A stretch of 64,000 nt of DNA from Microcaldota archaeon (GTDB lineage Archaea; Micrarchaeota; Micrarchaeia; Micrarchaeales; Micrarchaeaceae): positions 29,830 through 93,829 of the forward strand of contig JAKAPJ010000001.1 of the NCBI GenBank assembly GCA_021807115.1. Direction: 5' to 3'. The position numbers were made by a program, and so were the translations under genes. Below are positions 47,640 to 56,171 of this stretch, piece by piece (positions within the stretch are counted from its first letter, which is position 1; each line of letters opens with the position of its first letter). The notes below the pieces were generated by a model. That model was not told the DNA's origin and made no database searches. It saw only the letters and a program-made list of their open reading frames with translations.

Positions 47640-47732
47640 CAAATCACGGCGGTAAGTTTGCACCATTTTTAATCGTATCCCATATGCAGGCGGGCGCCCG
47701 CCCCAATGTATGCCATCCCCAATAAAGTCTAA

Positions 47733-47837
47733 TCCCGTCGGGGCGAGTCGAACGCCCAACCTATCGGTATCTAACATGCATTGCACGTTAGCAACGGCAA
47801 ACTACAGCCGATCGCTCTGCCATTGAGCTACGACGGG
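47733..47837 (-). tRNA. tRNA-Tyr (GTA) with intron in the anticodon loop
   Basis: C1-G72 acceptor CCCGTCG/CGACGGG; anticodon stem ATCGG..CCGAT split by about 30 nt; T-arm GGGCGTTCGACTCGCCC. Confidence 0.88.
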
Positions 47838-47911
47838 TGGTAGTTTATTTTATCAAGCTAATATTAATATAATGTCCCATATTATTATTAAAACGCTTAC
47901 GGGCAACTAGA

Positions 47912-50764
47912 TTGATATTGATGGCAAGCCAAAGCGCTGACTCACAAAAGCCTGACGGCAGCGGCGATGCCAAAAAGGACGGCCAGTCAAGTAGCGCCAG
48001 CAGGCAGCAGCAATATAGCCAGAGCTCTGCCACAGGCAATGCGAACACGATATCCGAGGAGGTAATAAAGAAGCATTACCGGCGCATACCGATATCGTTT
48101 TACCGGTTAAAGGACCAGCTAATACAGCTCACATCTACGGCCAGCTTCCTAGATGCGGTTCTCGTGTCATTGGCATTCATAGCAGTGGTAACTGCGCTCA
48201 ATTTCTACCCTATCCCTGTAATTATAATACTGCTAGTCCTAATATTCGCCGCCACAATCTTCCATCCGTTTATAGGCTTAATTCTGTTTACGTTCTCAAT
48301 ACTGCCTGTGCTTGCATACCAGACGCCCGTGCTAGCGTGGGCATTCCTTGTCGGAGCGAGCCTTATATTGTTGCTTGGGTACAAACATTATCGCATCGCA
48401 ATTTTCATATACATACTTTCGGCGTTGGCATTCTCGCCACTTGGTGCGGTGTTAGAAATCCCGCTGTTCATATACTCGGTGCTCACCATAGGAAATAAGA
48501 GGGCCATAGTCATGTTGGTCGCTGCTGTTTCCCTCATAGCCATGTTCTCTGCCGCAACCGGCATGCAGAACACCAGCTACATACTGTATAATGCAGGGAC
48601 GGCGCATTCTGCCCTTCAGTCCAGCCCCATAACCACGCTCGATACTCCTAACAGTACTGTGGAGTACAATATCAGTGCAATGCTACCTGCCATCTCAAAT
48701 AGGATGCTGGGAAACCAAGTGATGTCCCAAGTCCCAGACCTCGCATCCGTACTGCTCGGTTCTCTTTTCATATCCCCTATCCCGTATCTTGCCCAGACCG
48801 CCATATTGGCATGTGCAATACTTGTCATGGACTTTTTGGCAGTGACCGGCCGGTCAAAGTTTAAGGGAGCCCAGGCAAGCCTAGTGGGCATAGCGTACCC
48901 ACTTTCATATGCGGGCCTTGCTACATTTGCAAGCCTATACTCGCAGCCTAGTATGATTACTGCTGCGATAAGCTTCGTGCTGACGCCTGTGGCGATATAC
49001 CTGTTCGAGTATTACGATATACCAATGGTCAGGGCGCTGGACGTGAGAAAGCAGGACGTGATGTCGCAGTTCGGTACTGCTTTCGAAGATTTGGGTGCAG
49101 GAATGACCAGTGAGTCATTCAATGACATAGGCAACTACGACACAATAAAAAAGGAACTTAAGGAGGCGGTGGTGTCGCCCATAGAGGAAAGAGGCATATC
49201 CAGGGCATATAACGTTCAACCCACAAAAGGGATACTGTTCTTTGGCCCCCCCGGGACTGGAAAGACAATGATGATGAGGGCGCTGGCAAACGAAATACAT
49301 GCCGGTTTCTACTACGTGAAGGCGTCAAATCTAGTATCCGCATTCCCTGGCGAGACAGAAAAGCTGCTTTCCAACATATTCACAATAGCGAAAAAGAATT
49401 CACCATGCATACTTTTCTTTGACGAGCTGGACTCCTTGACGCCTGCCAGGGGCCTTCAAGGTACTGATGAGACCCACAAGCAGGCGATGACCCAGCTTCT
49501 AATCGAGATAGATGGATTCCAGAAGAACAGCAACGTCATAATAGTCGGTGCCACCAACAGGCCTGACATGATAGATGCAGCCATGATCAGGCCAGGCAGG
49601 TTCGACAAGCTCATCTACATGCCGCTGCCGGACAAGGATGGCAGGAAGAAGATATTCGGCATATATCTCAACAAGCTGCCCGTTTCGTCAAGCATAAACC
49701 TCAACGAACTGGCTGAAAAGACTGAGAGGTATTCCGGAGCCGACATCAAGGCGATGTGTGAAAGCGTTGCTCAGCGAGTGGCCCAGGAGGCGTCAAACGA
49801 GCACAAGGTGCTTGAGATAACGCAGCAGGACATACTCACCGTAGTGAGGGGTACAAAACCGTCCACAAGCCTGGCACAGATAGAAGACTACGAGAAGTTC
49901 AAACTCGACTTTGAACGAAGCTCATTCAAGACCCAGGGCGAGGAGCGCAAGGGCATACAGATTGCGGATATCATAGGGCTGGAAGAGGCGAAAAAGGCCA
50001 TCCGCGATGCCATAGAGATACCACTGCTCTATCCAGAGCTCATGAAGAAGTACGATATTAAGCCCATAAACGGCCTGCTTCTCTTCGGGCCGCCCGGTGT
50101 CGGCAAGACAATGCTCATGCGTGCCGTGAATAATGAGATGAAGAACGTCACGATGCTTGAGATAAGCGGATCCACACTTACGGAGGAGGGCATCGAGGCC
50201 GCCACTGCAACCATCAAGGAGATATTCAACAGGGCCAAGGAGAACGCCCCGGCCATCATATTCATAGACGAGATAGAGGGCGTGCTTCCAAACCGAGAGG
50301 GGGCAACGGAGCAGAGCGTCCAGATAACCACTGAGGTGCTCAAGGCCATAGATGGGGTCAAATCCCTCTCAAATGTAGTGATAGTTGGTGCGACAAACCT
50401 GCCATATGCCGTGGATCCTGCCATGCTCCGACCCGGCAGGTTCGACAAAATAATCTTCATAAGGCCGCCTTCCGCAACCGAGAGAGCCGCAATGTTAAAG
50501 AAATACATAGGCGTTGTGAAAATAGAGGGAAGCTTGGACTTCGACCGGCTCGCAGCACAGACAAAAGGATTCACCGGAGCCGATATCGCGAACGTATGCA
50601 GGGAAGCAAAGACTGATGCGCTTAAGCAGGAGGTGAGCACAGGCGATGAGGGCGCTATAAATATGGACAGCATGGAGGCCATAATAAAAGACACAAAGCC
50701 GTCGGCACCTGACTCTGTCCTAATAAGGTACCAGGCTTTCCTCACCAAGTACGGCAGGCGCTGA
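47912..50764 (+). CDS. membrane-anchored tandem AAA+ ATPase (Cdc48-like) with long polytopic N-terminal region
   Basis: Two Walker A (FFGPPGTGKTMMMRAL, LFGPPGVGKTMLMRAV) and Walker B (ILFFDELDSL, IIFIDEIEGV); many hydrophobic segments between about residues 80 and 370. Confidence 0.9.
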   Translation: MILMASQSADSQKPDGSGDAKKDGQSSSASRQQQYSQSSATGNANTISEEVIKKHYRRIPISFYRLKDQLIQLTSTASFLDAVLVSLAFIAVVTALNFYPIPVIIILLVLIFAATIFHPFIGLILFTFSILPVLAYQTPVLAWAFLVGASLILLLGYKHYRIAIFIYILSALAFSPLGAVLEIPLFIYSVLTIGNKRAIVMLVAAVSLIAMFSAATGMQNTSYILYNAGTAHSALQSSPITTLDTPNSTVEYNISAMLPAISNRMLGNQVMSQVPDLASVLLGSLFISPIPYLAQTAILACAILVMDFLAVTGRSKFKGAQASLVGIAYPLSYAGLATFASLYSQPSMITAAISFVLTPVAIYLFEYYDIPMVRALDVRKQDVMSQFGTAFEDLGAGMTSESFNDIGNYDTIKKELKEAVVSPIEERGISRAYNVQPTKGILFFGPPGTGKTMMMRALANEIHAGFYYVKASNLVSAFPGETEKLLSNIFTIAKKNSPCILFFDELDSLTPARGLQGTDETHKQAMTQLLIEIDGFQKNSNVIIVGATNRPDMIDAAMIRPGRFDKLIYMPLPDKDGRKKIFGIYLNKLPVSSSINLNELAEKTERYSGADIKAMCESVAQRVAQEASNEHKVLEITQQDILTVVRGTKPSTSLAQIEDYEKFKLDFERSSFKTQGEERKGIQIADIIGLEEAKKAIRDAIEIPLLYPELMKKYDIKPINGLLLFGPPGVGKTMLMRAVNNEMKNVTMLEISGSTLTEEGIEAATATIKEIFNRAKENAPAIIFIDEIEGVLPNREGATEQSVQITTEVLKAIDGVKSLSNVVIVGATNLPYAVDPAMLRPGRFDKIIFIRPPSATERAAMLKKYIGVVKIEGSLDFDRLAAQTKGFTGADIANVCREAKTDALKQEVSTGDEGAINMDSMEAIIKDTKPSAPDSVLIRYQAFLTKYGRR

Positions 50765-50820
50765 CTGACATTCATATTGCGCAACTGCACCCAAGACGCA
50801 ATTGCCGTAAAAGCCGGAAG

Positions 50821-51036
50821 TTAGATGACGCTGAACGCATACAGTATCGCTATTATGAGCAATATCACTACCACGATGCCCATCATTACCAGGGTCATGT
50901 CATCATCTGACTTCTCCTTCTCCTTTGTGGGCTTCACATCATGTATGGGCGTTCCCCAAAACGGCAAGAAATGCTCAAGTTCCGCTTCGAATTCATCCAG
51001 CGCCCCCTCGTCCCCCCTTTTGATTATGGCCACCGA
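50821..51036 (-). CDS. small C-tail-anchored membrane protein
   Basis: Charged N-part then 'MTLVMMGIVVVILLIIAILYAFSVI' at the extreme C-terminus; probable GTG start near 51036. Confidence 0.5.
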   Translation of the reverse strand, partial: SVAIIKRGDEGALDEFEAELEHFLPFWGTPIHDVKPTKEKEKSDDDMTLVMMGIVVVILLIIAILYAFSVI

Positions 51037-51143
51037 AAGCACCGGTAAATAGAATACTGCACAACAATTTAAATAAACAGAGCATAGTGTGCATTGTCTA
51101 TTGCAGGAAAACGAATATAAAGTTAGCATGCACAAAGGTTACC

Positions 51144-51929
51144 ATGATAATAGTCACGAACGACGATGGGATATACAGCAAGGGCATAAAGACACTCTAC
51201 CAGACTGCTGTAGAGGTCTTCGGGGAGAAGAATGTGACTGTTGTGGCACCATCTGGTCCAAGGAGCGCAAGCGGGATGAGCCTCACTTTCCACAAGCCAC
51301 TACGGATTGAGCGGATAGTCCTGCCGGGTGTAAAGGGTTTCTCAGTGTCTGGCACTCCGGCCGACTGCCTGTTCTCAACTGTGTATTATCTGTTCAAGCG
51401 CAAAAAGATAGACCTAGTGCTTTCAGGGATAAACAACGGGTCGAACGCAAGCATACAGGCGATAGAGTCCAGCGGCACGGTGTCAGCTGTCAAGTTCGGC
51501 GCGATACACGGTATAAAAGGCGTGGCGATATCGCTGGCGACAGAGACTGGCGTGCGTCCAAAGACCTACAAAAACACGAGGATACACCTTGCCCGCCTGC
51601 TCAACGAAATAAAGAAGAACGGTTTTCCAAAGGATGTTGACATCCTCAACGTGAACATACCAACAACTATAAACGGGGCCACAAAGTGGAAGATATGCGA
51701 CCTTGAGGACACAATGTTCAACAACTTTCTTTCAAAGAAGATGGATCCTAGGCGCAGCATCTACTATTGGCTCGGGGGCAACATGAAAAAGAGCCTGAAG
51801 AAGGGCACGGACTGCTATGAACTGTTCAAGAACGAGTCGCTCACGATAAGCCCACTTGAGATAGTGAACATAAACAAGGACCTGAAGAAGGAGACTGCAT
51901 ACTCCATAAGGCACGCCCAGATTGCGTAA
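51144..51929 (+). CDS. surE: 5'/3'-nucleotidase SurE
   Basis: 'MIIVTNDDGIYSKGIKTL', 'VVAPSGPRSASGMSLTF', 'SGINNGSN'. Confidence 0.95.
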   Translation: MIIVTNDDGIYSKGIKTLYQTAVEVFGEKNVTVVAPSGPRSASGMSLTFHKPLRIERIVLPGVKGFSVSGTPADCLFSTVYYLFKRKKIDLVLSGINNGSNASIQAIESSGTVSAVKFGAIHGIKGVAISLATETGVRPKTYKNTRIHLARLLNEIKKNGFPKDVDILNVNIPTTINGATKWKICDLEDTMFNNFLSKKMDPRRSIYYWLGGNMKKSLKKGTDCYELFKNESLTISPLEIVNINKDLKKETAYSIRHAQIA

Positions 51930-52030
51930 CTACTGCAATACGCCATTTCTTATTGTATGCCCATTTCTCGCGCTTCCCTTAGCTGAACAGGACAGGCTTA
52001 ATGGCATTGCTTCAGGGGGAAACCAAAACT

Positions 52031-52050
52031 AATGGCAGTTCAGTGCCATT
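52031..52050. repeat. short perfect inverted repeat
   Basis: AATGGCA-GTTCAG-TGCCATT. Confidence 0.5.
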
Positions 52051-52152
52051 CATAGCACCATACCTGCGAGTTCGTCGGCGATGCAAAAGGGTGCAGCACA
52101 TGTTTAACACTTTACTGCAAAGGCGCCGCTCCACATGTTAGTAATGCTGTAA

Positions 52153-52224
52153 TGGGCCTGCGGAGAGTCGGACTCCGGTCTCAAGCGTGTAAGGCTAGCG
52201 TCTTAACCGTTGGACGACAGGCCC
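52153..52224 (-). tRNA. tRNA-Val (TAC)
   Basis: GGGCCTG/CAGGCCC acceptor; loop CTTACAC; T-arm CGGAG-TCCGACT-CTCCG. Confidence 0.88.
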
Positions 52225-53442
52225 CTATCTTGCATTCTTCTTGCAGAATGCGTTTATCTTATCTATAGCCGGGCTTAATATCTCTTTTGGCGCAAGCGAT
52301 ACGACCCTGAAATGGCCGGGCTCCCCAAATGCAGTGCCGCTCCTTATCTGTACCCCCGTGCTATTGAGGAGGGAGAGCACGAAGTCATTGTCGCTCTTGA
52401 ACCGCATCGCCTTCATGTCCATCTTCGGGAAAAGGTAGAACGCCCCATGCGGCCTGACAACACTGAGGTATTCCGACTCGTTTATCCTCTTCGCGGCGTA
52501 AAGCACCCTGTCCTCTATTTCCCGCACCATGCTCCTTATCGCCCTCCGGTGCTCGACCACATTGTTCATGGCCTCTGCTACGGCATACTGCGCCGGGGTG
52601 TTTATGGACAGTCTGGATACCGCATAATTCGAGAATGCGCCTTTTACTTCCTCAGAGATGGGATCATGCTCCGGTATTATAACAAATCCGACCCTGAAAC
52701 CCGTTGCGTCCATGTTCTTTGATGCGCCATTCCATATCATGTGCGGCATGCCATTCGCAAGCTTGCACATGCTTGTAAACGTGGTTCCCCTGAAGATTAT
52801 CTCGTCGTAAATCTCGTCGCTTATTAGGAATATGCCGTGGTCGTTTGCTATGTCAACTATCTCCTTCAAGGTGTTCCGGCTAAGGACAGTGCCCGTAGGG
52901 TTGTTGGGGTTTGTGACTATGATGTATTTTATCCTGCCGTGGCCCTTCTGCCGAACCAGCAGCCGCCTTATACTGTCTATGTCTATATCCCATCCCTTTT
53001 CTTCATCGTAGCTGCCGAGCAGTTCACTGCCGTAGTGTATTCTCAGGTACGTGTAGTATGGCGAATAGTATGGCTTGAGCAGTATCGCACGGTCTCCCTT
53101 GTCTATGAGGGCATTGTTCAGGAAGAAAAACGCCTCGGAGAGCCCGGCGGTTGCCACTACATCCTCCGGGCCGAAGTTCGTTCCATACATCCTCTTGTAT
53201 CTGTGCGCGACTGCTTCAAGCAGCCCCACGGTCCCCTCCGCCCTGCTGTAGTTGGTCTTCCTGTCCCGCAGCGCTTCCACATATGCGTCTATTATGTACT
53301 TTGGCGTCTGAAAATAGACTGCGGGGTCGCCTGTGTCAAGCCTCAGGACCTTACTCCCTCCCTTTGTCAGTCTCTCCGCTGCGCGATGCACCTCTGATAT
53401 CGGATTTGCGGCGAACTTAGCTCGTCCAGAAAGGAAGGTCAT
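52225..53442 (-). CDS. class I/II PLP-dependent aminotransferase
   Basis: 'YIIVTNPNNPTGTVLSRNTLKEIVDIA', 'LISDEIYDEIIF', 'GASKNMDATGFRVGF'. Confidence 0.93.
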   Translation of the reverse strand: MTFLSGRAKFAANPISEVHRAAERLTKGGSKVLRLDTGDPAVYFQTPKYIIDAYVEALRDRKTNYSRAEGTVGLLEAVAHRYKRMYGTNFGPEDVVATAGLSEAFFFLNNALIDKGDRAILLKPYYSPYYTYLRIHYGSELLGSYDEEKGWDIDIDSIRRLLVRQKGHGRIKYIIVTNPNNPTGTVLSRNTLKEIVDIANDHGIFLISDEIYDEIIFRGTTFTSMCKLANGMPHMIWNGASKNMDATGFRVGFVIIPEHDPISEEVKGAFSNYAVSRLSINTPAQYAVAEAMNNVVEHRRAIRSMVREIEDRVLYAAKRINESEYLSVVRPHGAFYLFPKMDMKAMRFKSDNDFVLSLLNSTGVQIRSGTAFGEPGHFRVVSLAPKEILSPAIDKINAFCKKNAR

Positions 53443-53514
53443 GTTAATAGATCGTAAGCAAATATTAAATCTCTTGTTTATCTTCCCATTTAGCTTCAGC
53501 AGCCTCGGCGTGTG

Positions 53515-54180
53515 CTACCTGTCCTCTAGCTCCGCCTCCTCTATGACGAACCTGCCCACCGGTCCGTGCCATTCCGTGTGTGACTTTGTTATCATTATCC
53601 TGCGCCTGAACAGCGGCGCATCAAGCACGAAGGACTCCGCCTCCCCTCCCTCAAAGAGCATGTTTATCCTGTACCTTTCATGAAGCTTCTGCAGCAGCTC
53701 TATCATGCCTCCATCTATGCGCCTGCCCAGTATCCTGTCGTCGAACCCCTCCGCGGAAACCTGGGTGACTATTGCATCGTACTTCTCCGCCAGCTCGCCC
53801 AGCTCCAAAAGGGGATCTATCCCCCACAATGGCGCATGGTGGGGTATCCCCATGCTCCTGCACATGTTATTTATCCTGTCGCCCTGGTATCGGCTGGCTA
53901 CCGCGCCAGTCACCAGTTCCGTGACTCCGTTTGTGCGAAGGGCATCCTTCAAATCCCCCAGCTCCTTCTCCTTTTCACCCTTCGTAGCAAAGAACGTGTG
54001 CCTAATCCCCATGGCTTGCGCCTGCATGGCGGTGAACTTTATGTTGGGTTTGTGAAACATATAGCTGAAGTCGTTCTCCGACACCATCGATATAAGCAGC
54101 TCCACGGGCTTCCCCGCATCGTGCATCCTGTGCACTGCCATTGTAGAATCCTTGCCCCCACTGTACAGGCACGCTCTCAG
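53515..54180 (-). CDS. Dph6-like / PP-loop ATPase (diphthine-ammonia ligase family), apparent CTG start
   Basis: In-frame extension reads LRACLYSGGKDSTMAVHRM; 'LVTGAVASRYQGDRINNMCRSMGI', 'EGGEAESFVLDAPLF'. Confidence 0.85.
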   Translation of the reverse strand: MRACLYSGGKDSTMAVHRMHDAGKPVELLISMVSENDFSYMFHKPNIKFTAMQAQAMGIRHTFFATKGEKEKELGDLKDALRTNGVTELVTGAVASRYQGDRINNMCRSMGIPHHAPLWGIDPLLELGELAEKYDAIVTQVSAEGFDDRILGRRIDGGMIELLQKLHERYRINMLFEGGEAESFVLDAPLFRRRIMITKSHTEWHGPVGRFVIEEAELEDR

Positions 54181-54845
54181 CTGCTATCACCCCTCCATTC
54201 ACTTGATGGGCATAAATCCCTCAGCACGCATCTGTCACAGTGCTTGGCCCTGGCGGTACATACTTCCCTCCCCAGCGCTATAAACAGGTTTGTAACGTTT
54301 CCCCATTCGCTTCTCGGTACAAAGTCCATCATTATCCGCTCTATCCTCCCAGCACTTTTGGTCCTGAGCAGGAAGAGCCGGCCAGCAACCGTTATGCAGT
54401 GGGTGTCAATTGCGATTCCATCATGCCTCCCAAACCCGTTGGAGAGGACAACATTCGCAGTCTTCCTACCTACGCCAGGCAGCGTCACCAACTTTTCCAT
54501 GGAGGAAGGAACCACGCCGCCAAACGAAGCCTCCAGAATCCTTGCAGTCCTGATTATGTTCTTGGACTTGCTCCTGTACAGCCCAAGTGTGCGTACGTAC
54601 TGATAGAGCTGCGACGGCTTCGCCCTTGCGAACGCTCCTACATCCCTATACTTCCCGAACAGGGCCGGTGTCACCTTGTTCACTTGCGCATCCTGCGACT
54701 GCGCAGAGAGCATTGTGGCGACCAGCAGTTCCCATTCGTTACCATGCAGTAGTGCGGTGTGCATATGCGTCCTATATCTTTCCTTCAGCCTCGCCAGCAC
54801 CTCTATTATCCTGCCTCTTGCGCTCACACGTTTCATCCAAAACAC
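54177..54845 (-). CDS. nth: endonuclease III (copy 1)
   Basis: 'LPGVGRKTANVVLSNGFGRHDGIAIDTHC', CTARAKHCDRCVLRDLCPS Fe-S motif. Confidence 0.93.
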   Translation of the reverse strand: MFWMKRVSARGRIIEVLARLKERYRTHMHTALLHGNEWELLVATMLSAQSQDAQVNKVTPALFGKYRDVGAFARAKPSQLYQYVRTLGLYRSKSKNIIRTARILEASFGGVVPSSMEKLVTLPGVGRKTANVVLSNGFGRHDGIAIDTHCITVAGRLFLLRTKSAGRIERIMMDFVPRSEWGNVTNLFIALGREVCTARAKHCDRCVLRDLCPSSEWRGDSS

Positions 54846-54876
54846 AGCAGCGGAATATTCCCTCGCTAAAGATCAT

Positions 54877-55347
54877 TCACTTTCCAGTGCCTCCCCTCCT
54901 GTGTGCATGCCTCCTCAGGGGCACGCTGGGTCCTATGTTAGATATGGATCCGTAAAGATCCAGGGCAACATAGAACACCATCATGTTTATCCCAAGGTTT
55001 ATCGCAGCCTCGAGAAGCAGGTTGTTCGCTATGGGGAAGAAGATTATTATGTTGGCGATGGATATCACCACCACTCCGGTCACGAACCTCCTTATGTCAA
55101 TTTCAGCTATCTGGAGGAACGGCAGTCCGTACGCTATCAGGGCAATATAGAAGCCCACCGCTATGGCCAAAATCCGCACCGCGATGAATGCCAGAAGCAC
55201 CCCCTGGTTGAGATACAGCGGGTTGAGCGAATCTGGGCTTATGCTGTCGCTTATGGCGCCGAGGAATACGAACAGCGCCATCACTGCGCCTATCGTAACA
55301 AGGTAAAGCAGGAATACTCCTGCGAACTTCTTAAGATCCGTAACCAC
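54877..55347 (-). CDS. hypothetical membrane protein
   Basis: Several hydrophobic segments. Confidence 0.55.
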   Translation of the reverse strand: MVTDLKKFAGVFLLYLVTIGAVMALFVFLGAISDSISPDSLNPLYLNQGVLLAFIAVRILAIAVGFYIALIAYGLPFLQIAEIDIRRFVTGVVVISIANIIIFFPIANNLLLEAAINLGINMMVFYVALDLYGSISNIGPSVPLRRHAHRRGGTGK

Positions 55348-55484
55348 ACCAAGCCAAGAAGTATGCTACTGCTAAGGATTAATTACTTGCGTAACATCAC
55401 ATAACCGCTGCCGCAGGCGTGCATGACATCGTGCGCATTGCGCACCAGCAATAGCCATAAAAATTTGTATTTGCATAAGACCTT

Positions 55485-56141
55485 ATGCCTGGTTCTGGAC
55501 TGCTGCAGGACAAGTACGCGCGGATCCTTGCTAGTAGGCTGAGTGCCGCTTACAAGGACGCAAAGTACTATCTCAACTTCAAGGCTCCAATAGACCTGGT
55601 TGTCGCGGCGATACTTTCCGCACAGACCAGGGACGAGGTAGTGAATCACTTAACCCCGCCGCTGTTCTCCAAATACAAGACCGCAAGGGACTACGCATCT
55701 GCGGACGAGGGGGAACTGCTCGGGATGATAAAAAGTGTGAGCTTCGCCTCCAGCAAGGCGAAGAACATCATAAAGGCGTGCAAGGAGATAGACGGGCGGT
55801 ACGGTGGCAGGGTCCCAGATAGCATGGGGGCGCTAGTAGAGCTGCCAGGGATAGGAAGGAAGACGGCAAATACAATTCTGATCAACGCATATGGGATAGT
55901 CGAGGGCATACCTGTCGACACATGGGTAATAAAGCTGTCACCGCGCCTTGGCCTGAGCGCCAACAAGGATACTGAGAAGATAGAAGCTGACCTTATGAGG
56001 GTGGTCGACAGGAAGCTGTGGCACAATTTCGCATACGTGCTCAAGTCGCATGGCAAGGCACTGTGCCAGAACGTGCCCTACTGCAGCAAGTGCCCGGTGC
56101 AGGACATATGCCCAAAGAATGGTGTCACGAGCAGGCTGTAG
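55485..56141 (+). CDS. nth: endonuclease III (copy 2)
   Basis: 'LPGIGRKTANTILINAYGIVEGIPVDTWV', CQNVPYCSKCPVQDICP. Confidence 0.93.
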   Translation: MPGSGLLQDKYARILASRLSAAYKDAKYYLNFKAPIDLVVAAILSAQTRDEVVNHLTPPLFSKYKTARDYASADEGELLGMIKSVSFASSKAKNIIKACKEIDGRYGGRVPDSMGALVELPGIGRKTANTILINAYGIVEGIPVDTWVIKLSPRLGLSANKDTEKIEADLMRVVDRKLWHNFAYVLKSHGKALCQNVPYCSKCPVQDICPKNGVTSRL

Positions 56142-56171
56142 GCGCCATGGCGCAGCGGCAAGGCGCATAGC

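Noticed and set aside
53678-54603. Plus-strand ORFs (53680..54603 etc.) opposite the Dph6-like and Nth genes
   Set aside because: Antisense shadows of two well-supported genes.
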